A stretch of 64,000 nucleotides of DNA, from the NCBI RefSeq assembly GCF_964340395.1, contig NC_135568.1, forward strand, positions 15,154,276-15,218,275. The letters are read 5' to 3'. The stretch comes from Glandiceps talaboti (Eukaryota > Hemichordata > Enteropneusta > Spengelidae). The notes beneath the pieces were generated by a model, which saw only the letters and a list, made by a program, of their open reading frames with translations, was not told where the DNA came from and did no database searches. Each line of letters begins with the position of its first letter. The stretch's first letter is position 1. Positions 43,437 through 53,235 of this stretch are shown one piece after another. A program made the position numbers and the translations under genes.

Positions 43437-44255
43437 AAATTGTGATGTTGTTTGTTTGTTTGTTTGTTTGTTTGTTCGTTCGATCGTTCGTTTGTCGGTT
43501 TGTTTAATAAATCCAGGAAGGATCTGAGGGTACAATTTAACCACCAACCCCCCCCCCAAAAAAAAAACAAAAAAAAACAAAACAACAACAACGAAAAACA
43601 CCACCATTCTGAAAGGGTTTGAAAGTGAACAAGATACGACATCTACTGTTAAGATGTTTATTTCAATTAAGTAAAGATCATAGCAGTAGAAGTAGTGTCT
43701 TGTTTACTTACAAAACCATTTACATTTCTCAAGATGCGCCTGTACTAGGTGTCATCATTTTGTCGTTGGACTGAATCGTGCTTCATAATAAAAACCAATT
43801 CTGATAGCTGACAGTTGTTGAGATTATGTAAATTATGGTATTCATTTTATTGTGAAAAAAAGATATACATTAACTTTTGTATTACCTTCGTAATTTTTGT
43901 GAACGCGTAATTTTCTGTGCACTGTAAACTGTACTTCATGACGCCCTCCCCCCCCCCCCCCCACTCACCTCCTCAGAACATTATGGAGTGTTATAAACAC
44001 ATGTTTACTGATCTCAATGTGGAATGTCATCCACTATATTTTTATTTATTTTTAGTAGGGGGGAGGTGTGGATTACCCCAACACAAACTGTTTAACAAGT
44101 AGAGGTTTCCACAGGTTATTGACAGCGCTTTGAGGAAACAGACGTGTGATGTTGCCATGTGATCAGTCAACTTTTTTTCAATAATGGTAATTGTGAAACT
44201 AATATCACGATAATTATAATCAACTCTTCCGTCATGCTTGGTACCAGGGGAGAGA

Positions 44256-44402
44256 TAATTAAGCAATAAACCACCCCCTGGGGATGGTATACCAAGAGGT
44301 TTTGACCAGTGAACGAAATATATGCACGAGCGATAGCGAGTGCATATATTGAGTTCACTGGTCAAAACCGAGTGGTATACCTTCCCCAGGGGGTGGTTTA
44401 TC
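44256..44402. mobile_element. Near-perfect hairpin element
   Basis: ATAAACCACCCCCTGGGG pairs with CCCCAGGGGGTGGTTTAT. The inner arms GGTTTTGACCAGTGAAC and GTTCACTGGTCAAAACC also pair, around ATATATGCACGAGCGATAGCG. It is absent from copies B and C, so it arrived after the block duplicated. Confidence 0.75.
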
Positions 44403-44405
44403 GCT

Positions 44406-45090
44406 ATTATATTATACCAGTATATTGAAAATATCGGAAACAAGATAAGAACTAACGTTTTCTCGTTTCATATGCGCCCCTGTGGCTAATTTGCATAACA
44501 ATGACGCTGCTTTCAAGACAGCTGATCTTGGGCTCAACGTGAACGTCGTGCAGCGACTGGATTTATTTTACCTGCGAATCGTTTCTAGGGATAATCTGTA
44601 CATAGATCGGCTCATTAAAAGTGCACAGTGATGAATAAACAACCTGTTTGACTCAAGGTATAAACTTGAAGTGGTTTATTGAATACAGCATGCTTCGCTC
44701 GTTCCCGGCCAATGTTTCTACTCCAACTAGCCGCGCCGCGCCGAGGTTAGCTGGGACCGATTTCGTGCATGCCTTGACCTTAGTACATGTAGTAGGTGAT
44801 GATTTGAACAAATGCGCGATGACTTGGTTGCTTTCGAAATTTCCTTCAATAATTTCTCATAAAATATTGTCTCATTGAGAGAAAATCCTCCTCTGACAAT
44901 TCGAAGAGTTCACTATCAGTATCACGGCGGACTACAACTCAACGCTCGTAGACGAACAAAATTTGGACGCGTGCCAGCAGTGCATTATCGTACCAGCAGT
45001 GCATTATCACTCGTTTTAGACGCGCTAGTTCGATGTCTAGACCAATCAGATCCCTCGATTTCCACCATCAATATACTGGTATAATATAAT
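44406..45090. mobile_element. 685-bp non-autonomous element with 23-bp perfect TIRs
   Basis: ATTATATTATACCAGTATATTGA at the left is the exact reverse complement of 45068-45090. It is inserted directly beside the hairpin element and missing from copies B and C. It contains TACCAGCAGTGCATTATC duplicated in tandem near 44990. No transposase. Confidence 0.72.
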
Positions 45091-45280
45091 TTCCAATATG
45101 CAATATGTTTTAATTAATTATTCATATTTTTTACACAGTAATAGGTTAAACATATCATTCAGTTGATAGAAGAACATCATTGGAGACGTAATATGTAAAA
45201 AATATTGCATTTCCCTGTGTATCTACGGACAAACAGAGAAGATTCGCAATTTTGCTACAGGGAGTTAAATCTCTACAGCA

Positions 45281-45347
45281 ATGATTGGGTTAATTGTTTT
45301 GATACTTCAATTGTTTGGACCACTGGTATTTGTTGTGCCTACTGAAG
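45281..45347 (+). CDS. Gene 2 candidate first exon 1a: signal peptide
   Basis: The ATG at 45281 opens MIGLIVLILQLFGPLVFVVP then TE, ending in phase 1 before GTAAGA at 45348. This is a clear signal peptide. The phase fits the F-lectin exon at 56107. It is nearly identical to exon 1b at 48043 (Ile to Asn at residue 2). Whether both are used, as alternative promoters, or one is a leftover of a lost gene copy cannot be told here. Confidence 0.7.
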
Positions 45348-45875
45348 GTAAGACAACTACATATTGCATGTTTGACGCCCCCACACCCACCCTTACCTGC
45401 ATGCATATATGAGTGCAGCGTCAGCTCACAACATCCATTATTAATAGCGTTAGTAACAGTAGCCAAAATCTCAAGGTTTTGTTTCAGATTTTTGAAGAAC
45501 AATTTAAATGCTGTTTTTATTTTATTTCAAACAGCTACACTTGATATACTGTTAGTATAAATTACCTGTAAACGTTTTACTTTCCATACTTAAAAGTAAA
45601 GGTTTCATCTTTGCTCTGTGTAGAGTGTGCTGGGTATTCAGCAATTTGAAAGAAGTACGACCTTGACTGATCTAAAAATGCTTTACAGCATAGTAAAGGA
45701 AGTACGTGTCCTTATCATGATTGTAATTCTTGTTGATTACGAAAATGTAATGTTCATATTGCCTGGAAAAGGGGCGATGTTGAAGGCTTGAAAGCAAAGC
45801 TACATTGTCAATATGTCTAGTTAATGTTATGGCTCGAAACGCTTCGGGAATTGTTAAAGGTACGTCGGAGAAATT

Positions 45876-47330
45876 ACACCACTGTGAGTTGACTTTTCAA
45901 CAGTAAGCCGACGAACGGAAAAATGACGAAAAATCTGAAAAAATACCACAACACTAAACATGGACTGAAAATGTAAACGTTTAAAATACGATATCGACAG
46001 TGAAGGATTGACATTAACATGTGTGACACATGATCGAACTCATCACCGTCATGGGAAATGTTGACTTCAACTTTATAACGGAACACAAAGATGACAAAAG
46101 AGACACTTGAACTAATTATAAAATAAACAAAACAAAAAGGATGAAGAAAGTAGAATTTCACAACGTACACTAATGTTAAAAGCCTGTGGTGGACACAGAA
46201 ATATGATTCGTTGTGAACAGTTCACTTTTCTCCCCATGGCTATAGTATACTATTTTAACCGTAAGTGGTGACATTGCTGCACGGTTTCATTAATATGTGA
46301 CATTGTTTGGATTTTCGTTTGAAAACATACTTATTTCATAAGTTAGGAATTATTTCTGGACGGTGTGTTGTGTATCATTGCTTTTACGTGCAGGAATGTT
46401 GATATAATTGTTTGCTTAGTTTCTAGAAGCTATTGTTCCAGTTCACTGAGTTAAAATACAATGTTGAATAAAGGTGTACTAGCTCACATACTGGTATGCA
46501 GTTAGGATTGTAGATTTTAATGTTATTAGAGTTCGCTTAATAAGAATTGTTTTTATACAGTAGCTATATTATGTTGAATTAACATAAATATTGGTATGGC
46601 GTTGATATGCCTTGATATTCAATTCTAGCATTTACTGTTTGTTATCTGGCGTACTTGATATATTTGTATTCAAATATGAGTGTACTATCAGTCATATTAT
46701 CCTGAGATGAGCTGTACATACATATGAAATGTTGTTTGGTGTCTGACTTTATTTTTTCTGAAATCATATGAATCATGGGTACGATATCGTATAGTGACTG
46801 TGTCTGTTAAAATAGCTTATTAACTATGATATAATTGAATCAAATTTGTATTAGTTTGTTTAGGGGTGAAAGTCAACTTCATGTGTATTTCCAAGGTTCA
46901 GCATATTTAACGACTTATGGAACGACCACTAGGCAATGATTACAAACATTTGACTAACTTTACTAATTGAGTTTTTTGTGTCAGTATACGTCGAAGAAAT
47001 TAAAATACATAATTCTATTTCACTTTTCATAAGTATCTGTTGCATATTATAATCAAATGTTCTACATTCCCTTGTTGTACACACGTGATACTTCTTAGCA
47101 ACTATACGAAATTGTAATATTCAGACTTGCTACAGTCAACGTGTCAATCAGGACATGTGTACTGATCATGAATAGTGTGTCAATCTGTTGACAAAGACTT
47201 AAGTGTACAGTCAAAAGTTTGAGGTAAACTTTCAAATATGTGTTTGCAACAACAGTTCAGTTCAGTTCAGTACTTTGTTTAACAACACAGGTGAATTTCC
47301 ATTTGAAGACTGATAATTTATTGTCTTTGC
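45876..47330. other. Stretch between 5' block copies A and B
   Basis: Nothing recognised. A minus-strand frame at 45874-46170 has no known motif. Confidence 0.45.
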
Positions 47331-48645
47331 AATTATGTTTGTTTGTTTGTTAGTTAGTTTATGAAATGCGGCAAGGATCTGAGTGTACAATTTAACTTCC
47401 AGTCCCCAAAAAACTTTGAAAAACACCCCACCATTCTGAAAGGGTTTGAAAGTAAACAAGATACAACATCTACTGTTAATATCTTTATTTGAATTAAATA
47501 AAAGATCTTAGCAGTAGAAGTTGTGCCTTGTTCACTTACAAACCTATTTACATTCCTCAAGATGCGCCAGTACTAGGTGTCGCCATTTTGTAATTGGACT
47601 GAACCTCACTTCATTGTAAAAACCGATTCTGATAGCCGACAGTTGTTGAGATTGTGTATATTATGGTATTTATTGTAGTGTGAAAATGGAAATACATTTA
47701 TATTACCTTCGTAATTTTTGTGAACTTTGAGGAAACAGACGTATGATGTTGTCATGGTGATCAGTCAACGTGTTTTCAATAATATAATTCTGAAACTAAT
47801 CCCAATACAATTATAATCAACTCTGCCGTCATGCTCGATATCAGGGGAGAAATAATTACCCGTGGTGCAATATGTTTAATTAATTATTGACAGTTTTTAA
47901 CAGAGTAATAGAGAAAACATATAATTCAGTTTCTCGAAGAACATTATTGGAGACATATGTAAAATATTGCATTTCCCTGTATATCTACGGACAAACAGAG
48001 AAGATTCGCAATTTTGCTACAGAGAGTTAAATCTCTACAGCAATGAATGGGTTGATTGTTTTGATACTTCAATTGTTTGGACCACTGGTATTTGTGGTGC
48101 CTACTGAAGGTAAGACAAACTACATATTGCATATTTGACAATCCCTCGGCCTTATCTGTATGCATATATGAGTGCAGCGTCAGCTCACAGCATCCATTAT
48201 TATTAAATCGTTAGTAATAGTACCAAAATATTTTTAAAAATGTTTTCCAGTTTTTAAAATAACAATTTAAATGCTGTTTTCATTTTATTTTAAACAGCTA
48301 CACTTGATATATTGTTAAGTGTAAATTACCTGTAAACGTTTTACCTTTCCATACTTGAAAGTAAAGGTTTCATCTTTGCTCTGTGTAGAGTGTGCTGGGT
48401 ATTCAGCAATTTGAAAGAAGTACGACCTTGACTGATCTAAAAATGCTTTACAGCATAGTAAAGGAAGTACATGTCCTCTATCATGATTGTAATTCTTGTT
48501 GATTACGAAAATGTGATGTTCATATTGATTGGAAATAGATTGATTTTGTCGGCTTGAAAGCCAAGCTAAATATGTCTAGTTAATGTTTTGGCTCGAAACG
48601 CTTCGGAAATGGTTAAATTTACGTCTGAGAAATTCCACCAATATG
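47331..48645 (+). repeat. Duplicated 5' block of gene 2, copy B
   Basis: It matches copy A from AAGGATCTGAGTGTACAATT through the leader (ACAGAGAAGATTCGCAATTT) and first exon to TTTGGCTCGAAACGCTTCGG. It lacks the two inserted elements, so it shows the uninterrupted arrangement. Confidence 0.85.
48043..48109 (+). CDS. Gene 2 candidate first exon 1b: signal peptide
   Basis: MNGLIVLILQLFGPLVFVVP then TE, 67 nt, donor GTAAGA at 48110, phase 1. Its leader AGAAGATTCGCAATTTTGCT is conserved with copy A. This is the more likely start of gene 2 because it is nearest to the downstream exons and its block is undisturbed. Confidence 0.75.
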
Positions 48646-49105
48646 TGAACGGACCGAACCGAGTAAGGTATCGATAAAAGAACTATATTTTATGCACTAC
48701 ATACTGATTTGAGATTGATTGTGCGGTTGGAAGCAGTTGTCAATTTTGGCAAATTGAGTAAGAAGGGGTGAGGGGGGGGGGTCTGAGGCCTAACTATAAG
48801 AGTTTAGTTTTTTATCCTACCATTGATAAGCGAAATCGCAATTTCTTACAACATTTTGTGTAAATACAATAAACCATTTAATATACGTACTACCAGTAGA
48901 CGCAGGTACACAGGCGCCAATTTTTTGAGGTATGTATTATCAATCTGATTAAAATTTGAGGAGGCGATCAGGATAAAAAAATGTAAACATGTACCAAAAA
49001 GGTTAATTCAGGCAAAATAACGACGGTAAAATAGCAATGAACGATTAGCCGACATCTACATCGGATTTTAATTAGATTGGGTTATTATATTCATTTCATT
49101 TTCCA

Positions 49106-49190
49106 ATCTTCCTATCTCAAAGTGTAGCATGTGCAATTTCATATGGTGTCTGTGTGGTTGTATCATACAGAGCCACTGACATGTAACTTG
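49106..49190. mobile_element. MITE family B, partial copy 4
   Basis: Only one arm remains: CTATCTCAAAGTGTAGCATG, TGCAATTTCATATGG and GTTGTATCATACAGAGCCAC. Confidence 0.5.
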
Positions 49191-49683
49191 AAATGAACTG
49201 TATACTCGTGACCCCTGAGTACTTATTACTTTCAAATCAATCAATCAAACATGAATGTCCTGAACTGACATGTTTTTGGGTCGACATCCTAATGAAATGA
49301 ATTTAAATTTAATGTCATATGTCAGGATAATAAAATCTCCAAACAATATGTAGTCCATCTCATTAGTTTAATGGGTGATAAATTTTCCTTTACTTGGGTA
49401 AAATCAATGAATGTAATTTAGCTTTGAAATGTGAATTTGTGTTGTGTAAATTAATCCACTATTTAGTGAGTAACCACACATTAACGAGAGACACACACAC
49501 CAAATGAGTGGGCACAATGGGCAACTGGTTTAATGAGTTAAAAGTATCATTCACATATCACCAAACAAAAGCTGCCCTATAAGTAAGAAGTCTAAAAAAA
49601 AAACATTGGAAACAACATAGAAATGATGTAATGTAATAGCATGACATGTGGGTTTATCTTCATAATAGGGTTGGGTGGGAGGG

Positions 49684-49794
49684 TTTTGAAACACACTGCA
49701 TATGCGATCGAACAGCGTGAAAGCAGGTTGTACATGCGCAGTAGTAGTAACAGTTAAACAATGATCGGCGTTGAGGGCGCCACACCATAAGTAC
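49684..49794 (-). repeat. Direct repeat of the retroelement, downstream copy
   Basis: 111 bp, TTTTGAAACACACTGC...CACACCATAAGTAC on the plus strand. In the element's own sense it contains TGTGGCGCC near the start and GTGTGTTTCA near the end, an LTR-like TG...CA. Confidence 0.9.
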
Positions 49795-49875
49795 CCACTA
49801 GATTACAAGCCCGTAGCCACCAGTGATCATTCAAAGTGCCATGTCCTGTGAAGAAAGTAGATTATTGTTTATTAT

Positions 49876-51100
49876 TTACATGTATCTAGATAATGCATCA
49901 GTGTTTTTGTATCCTGGAATGTGAACAGCATTCATCAGGAAACTATCTCTTGCACAAATGTAGAAAAGCTTTCTGAGTAGAGAAGCACACTTCTCATTGC
50001 GAGATGAGCCAGAGCGAATCATTGCAACCACTGAGGAATTATCACAATGGAATAGAATTTTATATCCAGCGAAATTTGAACCCCAGGTGTCTGCTGCACG
50101 AACAATAGCATACAGTTCCCTCCAATTAATTGAATGGGTCTTTGGTGTATAACCAGGTATCTCATCGGTGAACTTTCCGTTCAATGTCTGTTTTCCATAT
50201 ACACAGCCATAGCCAATGTCCGAGGCGTCTGTATATAGGTGTAAGTCTACGTTATTTGTCCAGTAACTATCATAAAACATACTAACTCCATTCCATGTTG
50301 GAAGGTAATCAAGCCACCATTGCAAGTCAAGCTTAAAGGCTTTCGTCAGTCTGATTTTGTGATGCAGATGTTTAAGTTTCTTTGAAGTGTCTATCAGTCT
50401 CCTTAAGAAAGTCCTGCCTGGGCGGCAAACACATGTAATGAATGATAACTTTCCTATAAGAGAGAGAATTTCGCGTTTTGATGCCTTTGTTTTTTGGGTC
50501 CAAGTGTGCAATTCCTCAGTAATCTCATTAATACGGTCCTGTGATACACGTGCTTCCATATTTTCAGTATCTAGTGTAATACCAAGAAATTCCATGATCG
50601 TGGATGGTGATGTGACTTTGTTTGGATTGACTGGAAATCCAAGTTCATGACAGGCAAGTAGCATTCCTTGGAGGTTTGTATTACATTGGTCAGTATTAGG
50701 GTGTCCTGCTGTGAAATAATCATCAAGATAGTGGTCTACAGGGTTAACATGATACTTAGATTCCATGGCAAACTGGAGTCTGTCTGCAAACTCAGTAAAT
50801 ATGGCTGGGCTGCTCCTTAATCCAAATGGCAGAACTTTACTATAGAAGTAACATTTCTTTTGTTCACCATCAATATTATGATCCCATGAACAGACAGGTA
50901 ACTCCCAGTCATCCGGTGTGACAAGAATTTGATAGAACCGGCCTTTGACCTTTATATCCGATAGGCACCCCTTCCCGGATCCAATTCAGAATTTTCTTTG
51001 CATATTGTTTGTTTGGATGTTTATTGAGGACCTGTTGCCACGCCTTGGCGTTGAAGTGACATGCAATTCTGACAGGTGATGAGAGGGGAGTCTGTACCAC
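49876..51100 (-). pseudogene. Reverse transcriptase-RNase H of the retroelement, deleted and frameshifted
   Basis: Read leftwards, the frame starts with SSPVRIACHFNAKAWQQVL and NWIREGVPIGYKGQR, the usual N-terminal RT segment. It then breaks near 50945. A second frame resumes GRFYQILVTPDDWELPVCSW, KVLPFGLRSSPAIFT, then the YLDD box (HYLDDYFTAG). RNase H follows with LYTDASDIGYG, NWRELYAIVRAADTWG, FHCDNSSVVAMIRSGSS and VHIPGYKNTDALSRYM, ending at a stop at 49876. The stretch between IREG...GQR and GRFYQ is too short, lacking perhaps 70 residues of RT fingers, so the enzyme is dead. The 3' part from 50766 to 49876 is intact. Confidence 0.82.
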
Positions 51101-52136
51101 ATTTCTTGCACTTGTGAAGTCGTTTGCATCTTGGGAACTTGCATTCTCCGGTTTGGTATAGGAGGCATATTTCAGTTTTCTTCTTCGTGTACATCGTCTT
51201 TTTCTCCTTTGATGTGGATAGTTCCTCCTGAAATGGACACTCCATGGCTAAATGATCGGTACTTCTGCAACGATAACATTCCCTCCATGTGCCCTTTATA
51301 GCAGTAGGATCCATATATGTAGTAATATACAGGTCTTGGTTCATGATATGATAATCAAAGGAGTGACGGTCCCCTAGGTAATGGCGGAATTTAACGTCAT
51401 ATGCATAGACTGCTGGCCATGCAAATTTTCCATCACAGTTCTGTATTAGGTGGCGGTACGACAACAGGGATTTTGCAACATAGGGTTTTTTCTCTAATAG
51501 TGTGCTCTCCACCACAGACATCGCACTGAGCCAGGTACCAAAAGACGATATGGGGGCTTTCTTCCTCTTTGGGTTGAAAACAATTTGACTGCCATCAATA
51601 GTAGCCTCCATTTTTTCAGTGCTTGGTGCATTGAATGAGTTTGTGGGGTGTAGATCGCTTAAATCGACGTACTCACCCGCTAGCACCTTCTTCTGTGTCC
51701 CAGCTGGTACTCCGTCATGCAAAGCTGATTTCTGCACTGGGTGGGCTGACATGTTTTCAAAGTCGTGAGGAATCGGCCCGTGAGGGCGCAACACATGGTC
51801 GTTGTTGGCTAGTTTGTGGCGGGAAGTGACATCGTCATAATCACGCAAGTTCAAAGACTGTTCGATGAGATCTGCCAATTTATCGACTTTGTTTTCTAAC
51901 TTGTCGAGTCTTTTAACGACGTTACCCCCTTTTAATAAGCTGATGTGTGTGTTGCAGCGATCAGTAGAATCGGCATAGCTATCGATGACTGATGCAGGAG
52001 ATAGTGGTTCCACATCTTCATTTTTCAAGTAGAGTTTCACTGGCGATCCATAGTCCTCAGTCTCCTTCATCTCGTCTGGGCATGTAGCACATGCATGTGA
52101 CACTATTTGATTCCTGGGTCTGAGGTTGTATGACAT
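51021..52136 (-). CDS. Gag-like protein of the retroelement
   Basis: A 371-codon frame from MSYNLRPRNQIVS. The C-terminal third has a CCHC zinc knuckle (CYRCRSTDHLAMEC, CX2CX4HX4C), a CCCH-like finger (CLLYQTGECKFPRCKRLH) and a further CKKCGTDSPLITCQNC. A short heptad stretch (VVKRLDKLENKVDKLADLIE) may be a coiled coil. Its 3' end overlaps the start of the RT frame by about 80 nt in another frame, suggesting frameshifted or independent translation. It is intact. Confidence 0.75.
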   Translation of the reverse strand: MSYNLRPRNQIVSHACATCPDEMKETEDYGSPVKLYLKNEDVEPLSPASVIDSYADSTDRCNTHISLLKGGNVVKRLDKLENKVDKLADLIEQSLNLRDYDDVTSRHKLANNDHVLRPHGPIPHDFENMSAHPVQKSALHDGVPAGTQKKVLAGEYVDLSDLHPTNSFNAPSTEKMEATIDGSQIVFNPKRKKAPISSFGTWLSAMSVVESTLLEKKPYVAKSLLSYRHLIQNCDGKFAWPAVYAYDVKFRHYLGDRHSFDYHIMNQDLYITTYMDPTAIKGTWRECYRCRSTDHLAMECPFQEELSTSKEKKTMYTKKKTEICLLYQTGECKFPRCKRLHKCKKCGTDSPLITCQNCMSLQRQGVATGPQ

Positions 52137-52163
52137 TTTTGACTTCGATCACCGACGACGAGT

Positions 52164-52274
52164 TTTTGAAACACACTGCATATGCGATCGAACAGCGTGA
52201 AAGCAGGTTGTACATGCGCAGTAGTAGTAACAGTTAAACAATGATCGGCGTTGAGGGCGCCACACCATAAGTAC
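52164..52274 (-). repeat. Direct repeat of the retroelement, upstream copy
   Basis: Identical over 111 bp to 49684-49794, implying a recent insertion or homogenisation. It ends 28 bp upstream of the gag ATG in the element's sense. Confidence 0.9.
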
Positions 52275-52360
52275 ACTAACATTCTTTAAAATAAATTCTA
52301 AAGTGCAAATGTTATCCATGAAACATGGATGTGCAATATTATATATCCTTTCATAATGAA

Positions 52361-52368
52361 TTGTGATG

Positions 52369-52403
<35 letters not shown>

Positions 52404-53235
52404 TTTGTGTGTGTGTGTGTTTGTTTGTTTGTTTGTTTGTTTGTTTGTTTGTTTGTATGTATGTATGTATGTATGTATGTATGTTTGTTTGTTTGTTTGT
52501 TTGTTTGTTTGTTTGTTTAAGAAATGCAGCAAGGATCAGCATGTTTAACTTAACCACCCCCCCCCCAAAAAAAAAAAAAAAAAAAAAACACCTCGTAATT
52601 CTGAAAGGGTCTGAAAGTGAACAAGACACGACGCCTTCTATTAACATCTTTATTTCAATTGAATAAAGATCTTTAGTAGTAGAAGTTGTGTCTTGTTTAC
52701 TTACAAACCCATTCCTCAAGATGCGCTTGTACTAGGTGTAATCATTTTGTAGTTGGACTCAACTTTGCTTCATTATAAAAATCGATTCTGACAGTTGTTG
52801 AGATTGTGTGAATTATGCTATATATTTTAGTGTGAAATGGAAGTACATTTTTATTACCTTCGTAATTTGCGTGAACATTTACTTTTTTGCAAACTGTACT
52901 TGATGTCCCCCCGCCCATCTCCTCTCAATACATAAAATTATGTAGTGTTATAAACACATGTTTCAATTATGTTTCTTTTGGGTTTGTGGATTACCCATAT
53001 ACAAACTGTTTCACCAGTAGATGTTTCCGCAGGTTATTGACAGTACTTCGAGGAAACAGACGTATGGTGTTGCCATGGTGATCAGTCAACGTGTTTTCAA
53101 TAATGGTAATTTTGAAACTAATATCACGACAATTTTAATCAACTTTGCCGTCATGCACGATCTTAGGGGAGAGATAATTACCTGTTGTACAATATGTTTA
53201 ATTATAATATTAGTTTTTTAAACAGTAATGGAGTC
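52361..53235 (+). repeat. Duplicated 5' block of gene 2, copy C (lacks first exon)
   Basis: It begins with TTTA/TTTG/TATG runs (52369-52519), then AGCAAGGATCAGCATG, CTGAAAGGGTCTGAAAGTG, CAAGATGCGCTTGTACTAGG, GAGGAAACAGACGTATGG and AGGGGAGAGATAATTACCTG. Similarity stops at AACAGTAATGGAG, where copies A and B go on to the leader and signal-peptide exon. It is a truncated promoter-block copy. Confidence 0.78.

Larger units (their letters stand above)
43437..45875 (+). repeat. Duplicated 5' block of gene 2, copy A (with insertions)
   Basis: Shared landmarks with copies B and C are a TTTG-rich start, AAGGATCTGAG, ATTCTGAAAGGGTTTGAAAG, TGTCTTGTTTACTTACAAA, CAAGATGCGCC, TACTAGGTGTC, GAGGAAACAGACGT and AGGGGAGAGATAATTA. 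In this copy a hairpin element and a 685-bp element (44256-45090) interrupt it before the leader and first exon at 45281. Similarity to copy B continues to about 45875. Confidence 0.82.
49684..52274 (-). mobile_element. DIRS/PAT-type retroelement remnant with 111-bp terminal direct repeats
   Basis: The element is bounded by identical direct repeats at 49684-49794 and 52164-52274. Between them, on the minus strand, are a gag-like frame and an RT-RNase H frame and nothing else. The RT and RNase H sequences are of the DIRS/PAT (tyrosine-recombinase retroelement) type, yet no recombinase gene fits in the ~80 bp between the RNase H stop and the repeat. It lies in intron 1 of gene 2, opposite to the gene. 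Confidence 0.8.
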
